NCBI GenBank assembly: GCA_034509925.1 | Contig: CM067538.1 | Location: 3,463,001-3,527,000 of the forward strand | Direction: 5' to 3' | Length of the DNA: 64,000 bases | Origin: Hirudinaria manillensis | Taxonomy: Eukaryota; Annelida; Clitellata; Hirudinida; Hirudinidae | In this document: piece by piece, positions 22,301 through 34,300 of the stretch | How positions within the stretch are numbered: the stretch's first letter is position 1 | Layout of the letters: the number at the start of each line of letters is the position of its first letter | Notes under the pieces: generated by a model | What the model saw: only the letters and a program-made list of their open reading frames with translations | What the model was told of the DNA's origin: nothing | Databases searched by the model: none | Position numbers and translations under genes: made by a program

Positions 22301-25300
22301 GAATAGATCTGACTGTTTTTGATTAACTTTGGGGAACTTTTTGCCTGCAGTTTTTCATTTATAGTTTCTTGCTTGCCCTCTGTTTGACTTTCTTAGAATT
22401 GTCTGTCACATTAGAGACCCTTTTAATCCTTTTAATAGATTATGAAAACAAAATAAAAATTATTGAGGTTTCTGAGCTAGTAGTAGTTGGGACAGATGAA
22501 GTAAGAAAAGATGGTGATGGTTTTACAAAAGGGGATATGGGTGGAAGTATAGTTGCAAGAGTTTCGACAATAGTAGGAATGCCTGATTGATGGGTGGATT
22601 TGGCCCGACCCTGGAGAATGAAGGGCCTACCTCTCTAAGGTATTTTTTCATCACTCTATACAAGTTTCAATTTCTAATAATAGTTATTATATTAATAAGT
22701 CCATTTGGAAGAGCCTGGCTATTGCAGGAGAGGTAGGTCTTGAGGCTGGCATCAAACAATTAAGTGGCTGCCAATTTCAACTGTAAGGAGATGCAAAATG
22801 TGATGCAAAGCCCACAGTTAGTAATGGACTATTAACAAGATATGCTTACCTAGGTAGTGGGTACCAATGAGGTTAATAGGATGATGTCTTTAGTAACATT
22901 GGTCAGCACAATACTCACAGCTGAAGCTAAGTTTTCAAGAGATTGGTAGTTAGTGAGCAGGTTACTAATAGCATAGTTCAAATTTGGATGGGTTCAGCTG
23001 AGGTTGGTTTGCAAATGTTAAGGTTTAATCTTTTGTATGTAATTTTATATGTATTTTTAATGACATTTGTCATTGTTGTTATTAATCATTGTAATTATGT
23101 CATATAGTTATTGTAATATATATAATAACATAATATTTTATTAATTAAGGGTATTTAATATTATATATACAGTAAAACCTTCGAATTGGAATACCCAAGA
23201 ATTGGGTAAAACCTGTCCTTAAGGATAATGAACCAATTTTTCCCAATACAATTTGATGCTTATTTATAGTGCCCCTGTCAAACTTGACTAATAGCACGCC
23301 TGAAATGGTTCTGAAACTGTAAATAGGGGTCTATTTTTTCTTTAGATGCTTTAAATTTTTAAGCATTTTACATGGAAAATCATATTTGATCTTTTTTGAT
23401 TTGTTTCAACTCCTTTGTCTTTCATTCATTGTGTTTTAAGGCAGTTTTGTTATCAGTAAATTACAAAATATGGATTCATAGAAACATTGGCTTTCATTAG
23501 AAAAGAAAATAGATTTGCTTGAAAGTTTTGAATCATTCAACAAAAGAATTAGCATTAAGTTTTCATTCATGAATGGTGAAAGTGGTGATGTTCCTTTAGA
23601 AATTGTTGCAGACTGGAAAGGCTCTCATATCTTTGGAAGGACTACTCCATGGAAAATCTTTTCAAATGTGATGAGACTGTCATCTTCTATAAGTTTGTGA
23701 CATCTAAGTCCTTCATAAGCAAAGGTTAGGGTGGACAATGAGGAAGATAGATCACATTTTTGTTGGCAGCAAGCATGACTGGAGAGAAGTTTAATTCACT
23801 GGTAGCCACTGCTGTAAAATTCTAGAAATCAATATGTTTCAAAAACTTCACATTGAGTAGCTTCACTTTTTGAAACCACCATCAACAATTCAGAACTTCT
23901 TGGAAATTGTGGTTTTTGAGAAGAAGTTGATAATGGCATTTTGGAGATTGAAATTGAGGAAGAGCATTACAGAGTGTTCTCTCTGTCTCCATTCTTTCTT
24001 TAAATATGACCCATCAGATTCATTTCACTGGATAAAGGATATGAAACATCATGTGATGATAATGATAATGATTCTGAAAATGGATAATTCCCAATGGACC
24101 TGACCATCCATACCTGATGACCATTTCTCACAATGGAGCTTAGAACATGGCCCATCAGTTACTTATTTGTGTCAATTCAAATCCTATATTGGATGATATT
24201 TCAGTGGATTTATCCAGAATTCAGGATAAGATTGGAGGACAAACAAGTTTCATTCTTGACTTTTTTTTAATAATGTGTAATTTCTGTGTTTTCCTAATAT
24301 ATTTTTCATGAATTGTGTTTATTTTGCCTTCTTTATAATGATTTTCTGAAGTTTTCTATTTCCATTTGTTTAACATAGACACCTGTTAAAAGGGACAACC
24401 TCCCCATATGGAGACTTTTTCCAAAAAAGTATATCTGTCCCTATTGGCAGGTTTTACTAAATATCATACTATATAATAGTAATTAATGCCCCCACACTTG
24501 TAGAATATAATATCATAAATACTTACTTTTTAAATTATAATGCTTTTATTTGATATCATGATTTTTGTAAAGCTTCCAGATTAGGGCGAAGACCCAAAAG
24601 ACTTAAAGAAACTGCAGAGTCTTGCAAACCAAAACGCCAACCTACCTTTGAGGCAGCCAGTTCTAAAGCTTTAGTTCATCATGCCCATAAATCTCAACAT
24701 AGCCCATCTTTTAGCCTTTCAGAACTACAGGTATTAAGACTTTTTTGTGTGATTTATCATTAACACTAAAACAAAAGCAGAACTTGCACACTTGAAAACT
24801 TAATGTACATTAGGATAGGATAAAAATAAGAAAATTTTGGAATTTAGCTCCAAGATAATTAAAAATCAATGTTCCATAAGGACATAATTAACCCTATTAA
24901 CCTACCAGTTGGGTCCATTGTCCTAGTTGCTACTTTTGCAGTGATTCGGCCAATGAAATAAAATTGTTAAAATTTTCAGAAATTCTGACTTTTAATGAAT
25001 AACTGTGGTGTATATAAAAAATTAAAATATTTTAATTAGTAATTCCAGAGGAAAAATTGAAACACGAATTACCAACTGGTTCTGTTGGACCCACAATTTA
25101 TTGTCTAGGTCTATTTTTGCTGATTCATTTATTATAAATTGATTTTTTTCATTTTTTTCCATTCTAAATTTTCTATGAGTCAAACGTACAAAATGATTTT
25201 GGAAGAAAGTGATGAGGATATTGGTGTAGGCTAAGTTGCACAGATGATGACAATTAAATAGATTTGACGAACATTTTGGCACGCTAATTTGCATTTCCTG

Positions 25301-28300
25301 CCAAATCGTGTCATAAATTTGTTTCTAACTTTATAATAAGATTTCATACTAGAATTTAAATTATATATCCAAATTTCATAACATAAAGTTAATATTTATG
25401 AAAGTTATGCCAAAAAAATGTGGTCCGCTTAAAGATATGACGACCACTGTATGGTCATATCCTCAACAATTTTTTAATTAATTATTTTATTCTAAAAAGA
25501 GGAAAATAAAAATACTATTTAAAAATTATTTTTATTTGGCATCTTGTATCTCACGTATCTCTTGTATCATACCAAAAAGTGAAAAATAATTAAAATATTT
25601 TTTAATAGTGTATTACAATTCGTGACTTTTCAATAAAAATAAAAGAGAGTCACCAGCAGATTCACATACTGTTTGAAAAATATAAATAGTTTAGTTTAAT
25701 ATTGTATTGTATTTACGTAATTTGAATGTTGGATAAGTGACAAGCAAAAGACAACTCACAGGTAGGGATCTTTATAATCTAACCTGCTTAGACTCTGCCC
25801 TAGCTCTACTTCCTGGAAATCCATGGATAAAACTCATGCCTATAAGTTGTCTTTTGCCTCTCATATGTAGATGTACTTACAATTTAACTTAGGGTTTTGC
25901 ATTATTAATGTAGGTTTATTGAGCTAGCACAAATGAGTCATAAACTTAGTTCCCAATGCCCAACAAAGCTGAAATTTTGCATACTTTAGCGTTTTGGATG
26001 ACAAATCTACCATAAATTTTAAACTTTGTTAAAATTATAAATAAATACAAGTCATGATATTATGGGAAATATTGAATGCTTGTACCATTTATGGAATATA
26101 GATAAAATATTTTAAAATTTTACAAGGTAGCAATATATGAAGAATTCATAATTCAATTTTTCAGTTTATTTTTCTAATTCATTTTCATATTTAATAATAA
26201 ATCATTTTCTGTCACCCATGTGTCACCCATTAGTCCTCAAATTCCTAAAAATACTGGGTGCAGCAAGACCTTTAGAGATTGTTTCAACACTGGAAACATC
26301 GGTTGTAAAACAATTGATTTGCACACAACTTGATTCCGACACAAGACACTCTAGAAAAACCAAACAACAACAAAAGATTCAAAGCCCCTTCCATGCCTAA
26401 AAGTGATCAATGTTCTCATTAATATTCTGACATGCATATCTCTCCACAGCAAAGATAATAACCATGACATTATAAGCTTGTGTTTCAGAAGAAAATTAAA
26501 AAGGTGTTTGCATTGTTCACCCCCTTAAATAAGGGTTGGCAAACTTTTGGGCTACTAGACCATTTGACAGAGTCAAGAAGGCATTCTAGGTCATAGAGGA
26601 CTGGGTCTAGATAATCTAAAGTTTTAATATCTTGAATCAAAAGTTTTGAAACAAATTAGGGACATGACTGGAAACCTATCTGAAGGGCTGGGGCTTGTTG
26701 ATCTTTGGTGTGAATCATAAAACATTCAGTAATGTCACAAGAACATGAATCACTCATCTCATCGATCCTCTTTGTGAGAATCCTTGTGATCATAATGAAG
26801 AGAGTACAGATATTATGATGGCTAACTTGAAGTTGTGATATTAATGTCTTTATTGGTTTCGAATTTTGTTTCATAAGAATTTCAGTTTGGATTAGCTCTG
26901 GTGTTTAATATGATGTTCCCCTAAAATTCTTAAGAAATTAAATGTAATTTTTTACAACTTATAAAATTTTTAATGTCAATTTGTTCAATTTTATGTAATA
27001 AATTTATAAATAAACAAATTTATAAATTTGTAGGGCTTTGTGAATTCACTTAATCATGGATCTACAGTCTCAAATTACTGCTCATCCCAGGCTAATTCTC
27101 AAAGTATATCTTGCTCAACTGTTAAGTTATCTCCTGATAACCCGAATCCCAGCAGGTCCTCCAAAGTCAGTCCAGTTAATGATTCAAATTTATTGCCCAT
27201 AAAGGTGAAGCAAGAATTTTCTTATTATCCATCACCTCCTGCTTCTCTGAATCATACCGAAGGAGATTTGAGTGAGTCAAGTTTTGCATCTGGAACTGGA
27301 AGTCTCTCTATTTCAAAAAAATTTTGCTGTCATTGTCTTAAGGATGCCATTGGTTACATAGACAGATCTGGTAGACTGATAATGAACTCATGCACTTGCA
27401 CAAGGAAAGAAATTTCATCATTGGAAGCAGATCAAAATGATGATTATTTATTTCAACGATTGGAAGAAGAGAGACGTTTGTATGCCAAATGTCACAGTCG
27501 ACGAACTGTTGCATCCCTACCTCATTTGGAGTCTCCTTCTCCTCATTCTTTCTCTATAACACTTGCAAATCCAGTAATTGTCCCATCCCATCAGCATCAT
27601 GTTATAATGTCTTGGACAAACTCTTCAAATGACTCAAGTGGATTTTCTTCTCCTACATCTCATTTCACATGTGCATTTTCAGATGCAGATGTGCTTTGTG
27701 GAAAAGAAAAAGCTGAAGATCATTACAAATCATGTTCTTCTTCTGTAAGCTCACTACTTGAAGATGACAAGAATTTTCATGCACTCACCCCTCCCATGGG
27801 CCCTGTCACTGAATCCTGTAATGTCACAAGAACATCACTCGCTCATCTCATTGATCCTCTTTGTGAGAATCTTAGAGATCATAATGAAGAGAGAACAGCT
27901 ATTAAGATGGATTGCAATGACCTTCATTCAAGGGCTTATTTTGGCATCTCTGAGTCAATCTTTTATTCAAGTGCCTACTTTCGGGCACAAGTAAATGAAG
28001 CAAAACTCTCTCCAAGTGATGAAAGAGTGAAATTAGTAATTCAAGTCATAGATTCTACTGTTCAAGCACATATGGAGACGTGCGTATATACTTCAGAAAA
28101 AGTTTCACTTGGTTTTCAAAGATATAAGGAGTTAATGTATGGTAAACCTGAGGTATGTTTCTTGATTTATACAATTTATTTTTTTACAAAAATATTTGTT
28201 AGAAGCTGTCAAACTCCTGCTTTTGTGCTGTAAGGTTTTACATGTTCAATTTACATCATTTCTAATTGTGAATTGAAGCTCCTTCATGGGATAAACTATG

Positions 28301-31300
28301 AATTTAAACTCAATCAGGAAGTTTAAGTAAGTAAAAAGATGTACTTCCCTGAAAACAAGCCTGTAATAATTTTTTAAGTTGTTCATAATGTAAAATCTAA
28401 TGAAGGACATCATATTCTTCTAGAAACTACAGGTCATGGCATGATGATGGTATTAACAAATATTCATGGGTATTGCCTCAGAGCAGAAGATTCAGGCATA
28501 GAAAAGATGGGAGCTTTCACCACAGGTCTGCCTATGGTTGTGCAATTTCACTCGCCCTCTTCGTGCTGGCCATGCAGGTCATCCTCAGTACAGTTGGCCC
28601 GAACATTCCGGAGGATAGAATCAGCAAGGGACTGACCATGCTACCAATCAAGGTCTTCATGGATGATACCACTCTTGTCACGAATAGAAAACAGGTTGTG
28701 CAAGGGGCCCTAGATGGGCTAAATGACATGCTTGGGCAATGCAGAATGGCATTCAAGCCTGCGAAATCTAGAAGCCTCGCCCTCACCAGAGCCAAAATTC
28801 ATGAGGATGTGGTCTTCTCTGTGGCAGGGCAGAGAGTACCAATGCTGGTGGAAGAACCCGTGAAAAGCCTAGGAAGCGTATTTGATGAAAGCCTGACTGA
28901 CAAATGCCATCAAAAGGCTCGTCCAGGAAGGAATGGAAGCAATTGACAAAGTCCCTCTGCTGGGCGATGGCAAGTTCTCCACTTAGAGGTGTGATGGTGA
29001 TCCAAGAAAGGAGGGGGGGAATGGAAAGCGAGCAAATAGCCAAGGTAGTTCAGCAGTCCCAATGAGGGCAATGGACCGCGTGGGAAGAAGTCCATGCCTG
29101 CTTTATGTGAAGTCACAACCAACTTCTTCTGGCTTTAACCGAAGCCATCAAGACAGCCTGTTCCATTGCCAATGCACGAGAATCGGTTCCACAGAGATCG
29201 ACGTACTTCCTACGTGATGGCACCTCCCAGTTCACAAAGAACAAATGTGTGTCGAGAAGGAGCCACCTCCTCTAGATCGCCAATGATTGGGAGATTAGCA
29301 GCGGATATAGGGTTGAGGCACTATACCCAGGTGCTAGCAGAAAGTGGCAAAAGGCCGGGCATCATACTGTCATCAACCAAGGCAGATGCACTCGTCCTAA
29401 CAGAGTTGACAGTGACCTGGGGAGATAGAATGGACCTTAGCAATAGTTTGAAGGAGGAAAGATACCTGGATCTGATGATGGATCTCAGGAAAAGGGGTAC
29501 CAGGTTTGGTGAGCCATAGAGGTGAGAGCAAAGGGACTTGTCAGAAAGTCCACCTACATGTTCCTGAGAGAAATCGTCCTAACCAGCAGCGTTAGGTCGA
29601 AATCCACGGCAAAGATGTCCAGGGCTGCTGAAGCGGCATCGCAATGGATAAGGGTGAAGAGGGACGCAAGATAGTCTCCCACAGCAGACAGGGGACAATC
29701 CGTCAACCAGCTTAACCACCTCTCAACTCGGCCCGCAACTCGAGGCGAGTACAAAGGCAGCTGAAGGCTTTTTATAGGCAACGACTGAGTCAAAAGGTCA
29801 CATGGCTGTACCAGTGGGCAGAACCAGCCAATAAAGAGCTCACCAATGGGAAGACTCCAGGCATATCTCCCTGAAAGATCAGCACAAGTAACAGCTATTT
29901 AAGCTGCACACCTGAGCTCCGCCGGCAGTTCAGGTTCAGTTGCAAGAGTTGTAGTGAGTGAATGTTGTGTGGCAATAGTCTCCTACGCATGTTGTGTTGT
30001 GGGAAGAAGAAGGAGAGAGGGGGAAGGCAGGTGCACAGAAGACTTGACCGACAGGAACACCCGCCAGCAGGTGTGGCTCGGCCCGGAAAACGTCAGAGAT
30101 TTAAAGGGCCGAAACGTTTGTAGATGGGGCTACCTCTCTGAGGATTCTTGTAGGTGCTCATCCAGAGTTCTAATTTAAGGCATGTTTGTGCAAGAGAGTG
30201 GAGTTATTTGTAATCAATAAGTTACTCAAGAATCATTTGACCACATTTAAAACAAAGCAGAAATGAATTTTTGAAGCATCTAGCTTACAAGAGTTTGAGT
30301 TAAGTGATGAGTTCATGAAATAAAATCACTGATAGATGTGTTGTTCTACTAAACTTAATTGTTTGGTTTTACTGAAGTTCAGTACATCTCTTGGTAATGT
30401 GATAAAAAAATAACAATAGTTGATTAGATTCTATTGTTCTGATTAAGTTCTATTTGATTTGAGGTTTTTGCCGGAAATGTTCATTTTCTGTCTATATTGT
30501 GTGTATAATTGATACGTTATGTAGTTAGCCAAGAGATTCTATTGAATTTTTAAATTTTTGAGGTTAATTTAAAGTCACTTAGTGAATGACCTGCTACTTT
30601 AATCATGCTTACTTAGTTAAAACACTGAACAAAATCACTTGCAAAAGGATTTATGATGTAAAATATAATGTATTGTTATAACCCAGGGGTCTGCAAACTA
30701 ATTAATGTGAGATCATGTTTATTGGAAGTGTTCAGTTGACCTAACTGACGTAAGATGACTAGAAGTTACGAGTTTATTGTTAGACTGAAGCATTTAGGAA
30801 CCTGCTAGTCTGAATTATTGAAGTCTGCTATTTCTCTCTCTTGCCTTGTCTGATACATTAAATTATTTGAAGAAAACAAAAGACTATGAATATTACTTTG
30901 CTGAATAATAAAGTTAATTAGTCACAATATAATTTTAAATAGTTAATTACTCTAAATCCAGGGTTATAACAGTATAACATTCTTGTACAAGCTACAGCAT
31001 CTATTTTATCAATTGCATATTTTGATGATTATCATTTTTAGCACTGGGATTTGGATCAAATAAAACAGAAAATGCAATCTTCTGATCCTTCGAAATGGTG
31101 GGAAGAGTTTGTCAACAACATGGTCCCAGTTATTAAGAGAGTGGTTTCCTTCAGCAAAAAAATTCCAGGTTGCTCCAGTTTGATACAAAAATTTAACAAA
31201 TGACTAAATGTTCCTTTTAGCCTCTAAAGATCTAGATTTGGGTCTGTAACACAGATTACCGCTAAAAATATATAAATTCTATAAGGCAGAGCAAAAGAGC

Positions 31301-34300
31301 TAAGGCTGCATTACTATAACTTTTTTCTCTCAATTTTTGATTTTATTTAATGCTGGAGAAATTTTGACCAGAGGCTATGAGTTTATATAACAAGAATACA
31401 ATGTTTGTTTTTTGCAAAAGTCTTGAATAAATAGTCTCGAAAGATACTATGAAACAAAACACAAGTCCAAGTTTAATGCTTTCAAAAAATTATTAAAAAT
31501 TGGATATTAGTTATTGCCCTTCTTCTGTTGAAAATAAGATTCTAATGGCATTTTCCATCCATTTTTTTGAGTGAAATTGCCTTCCATTGTTGCAAAACAT
31601 TCTTGACAACATTCTCCAGATATTTTCAGTAGGGTCCAAATCTGGGGAATTGGCTGGCCAACTCGTGACTTTCAAATTTCTGCTCTGGAAAAATTTTCAT
31701 CATCTTAAAAGTGTGGATTGGAGCATTATCTTATTGGAAAACAATTTTTCCCATAATAAGATTCCCCAAAAGGGAGGAAACAATCTTCTTACGGTTTGAT
31801 GTAATCTGCTGAAAACTGTATACCATCTAGAAAGGCCAATTCAGTTAATCCTTCACTGGAAACTCCTACCTAAATCATCACTGATCCTGCCCATTTCATC
31901 TAAAAAGTTTCCTTTTGTAACCTGAGGTTATACTGGTAGTACTGGGGGTACTAAGGCCAAGCAAGGTTAAATTTTTTCTCATCTGAAAAAATAACATCAC
32001 TCCAGCTCTCTCTGTTGCAGAACATGGTTCTGGGCCATTCCATGCCAACTTGCGCCACTTTATAAGAGCTGGATTCTCTTCTCCCTATGATAAAATATCG
32101 CTAAATTTCTGATAATTTAATACGAATAAATGTTTAAGAAGATTCATTTCATTTATAATTTGGTTTGATGAAAATTTAACTATTGAAGTCTTTCTTATTG
32201 CTGATGAATCATTTGGCCTCCCCATGATTGTTTCTTATTCTATATTTCTTGTTTCTCAGGAACTTTTAAATAGTTCCAGGTGATAGTTTTGGGATTGATT
32301 GAACTCTTTGACAATATTGCTGAGCAAAAAAGTTGCTTATCTCCAGACCTCAGTCTGCCAGACAGTGTTTTGTCTCCAGCCATTTATAAAATAATTTGTA
32401 AACTTCAAGTGTTTTTTTTTACTTTAATTGGATTTATATACAAGCATCATATGCATAAAATTATTTTTTTGCATAACTAATAATAGTTTTATGTTTTATT
32501 GGTCCTAAAAATGGATGCCCTCACAGCTCTTGGGTGATCCTGAAAAGCTATTTCATATTTTGCAAGTTCTAACCTCCAAGTTCTAACATCCAAATTACTT
32601 GCATTTTTATAGGATATTTTGAGACTAATAACTTGACTTAATATGTAATAACTTCTATTACATTTCATATATATTTCTTCAGTTTTTTATCCAAACCTTC
32701 CAATAGGTTTCATGATATTCCATAGATGCTTTAATTAATATGTTAAGGCATGGGGCTGGCCAGCCAGCAATATAGTTTGTGTCTTTCATTTTGAAATTGT
32801 CCACACTTTGTTTCCATTTAGTCAGTTCAACAAAAGAAAAAACTAGTCATTTCCACCATTATATGCATTTTTGCCATTGTTCAAAGTTTAGATAAGTTGC
32901 TTTTGTAATAACATTAATTAAAATTAATTAATTAATGAGGAATTATGATAAGTGCTTCATCAGCATAGTAACTTGGAAAATGATTAAAATTTTGATATAT
33001 AATTTCCTTGAAATAACACCAAATTTATATTAATTTCACCAGGTTTCACAGAACTTTGTCAGGGTGATCAGATAAATTTAATAAAACAAGGATCGTTTGA
33101 GGTTATACTAGCTAGATATACTTCCCTCTTTTGTCAAAAAGGAATGTTCTTGCCTGATATGAAGGTTCTGGTTCCAAGGTTTGTAAGAATTTCAAATTTA
33201 AAGTGAATATTGCCTCACAGATGCTTATTTTATACAAGGGTTTATTGGTTTTTAAAAGCTTTTGATATCTGTTTAGATCTATGCTCAAACTGATGCCACT
33301 TGGTGATTTTTTTGAAGAGCAATACAAATTTGCTGATGTTTTCAATGAGCTTAAACTTTCTGATCCAGAAACTGGACTTTTATCTGCTGTCATGCTTCTC
33401 AACCCCGGTATGAATGTTTAAATTTTGTGGGAATAATTGACGATTTTTTTTATAAATGCAATTCTGGATTGAAAAAACATTGCTAAAAATGTTTTGGATA
33501 ACTAATAATATTCATTAATATTTGCCATAACTCCATTAATTCTTGGAAAAATATTTGCATTTTGCAACAAAGGAAAATGCAGTTGTAAGAACACAAAAAT
33601 TATTTTATTTTATCCTTAAATCTTCCATCAAAGAGTGATGCTAAACTTTAATACTCATGTGGTCCTTGCAAAATCTTATGTTCTCAGTCCTTGAAGTGAA
33701 AATTGCACTTCCAATTCATTTGTGCTTAAATATCAATTCAGAAACATTTTTTGTGATATAATTTGAACAGTATCAATATAATTTAACTAAAATTTGTGTA
33801 TTTGAATGATTTGAGCAAAAAAAATTGTTTAGGCATATAATGAATAAAAACACACTTTCTGGAGTACTGCTCTTTTAGTGACCCTTGACTGCCTCGATAG
33901 ATACGTTGCAGGGTTGGCAATAAGCTGATAAATATTCTACATCATATTCTGTCAAATTTAATTGTTTTTGATTAACATAGACTGAATTTCTTTGAAAAAT
34001 AGATCTGAAATGCTCTCTTGGATCTTTGTAATCTCATACGTTGTGCCAGGTTGTTGCTAGATTATGTCCTTTCCTCTGCAAATGGTTCAATACCCCATTT
34101 TGTCCACCATGTGATTATGGTTCATCAGTGAGTTTCTTTGCAGCAGTGGTTTAAGTCATACAATTTTTATTTTGGCGATATTCTCCCTGATCAGGTGTCT
34201 CTGACCAAAATCTTTGCAAACTCTATGCTCTTCTCTCATGAATTCTTTTGAAGTAGCTCTTTTTATGTTCAATAGAGCAGAAGTTTCTTCTACCAGTTTT

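Noticed and set aside
22369..22590. 73-codon frame and a downstream GGGCCTACCTCTCTAAGG resembling the LINE 3' core
   Set aside because: Match is too short to claim homology; frame unrecognised.
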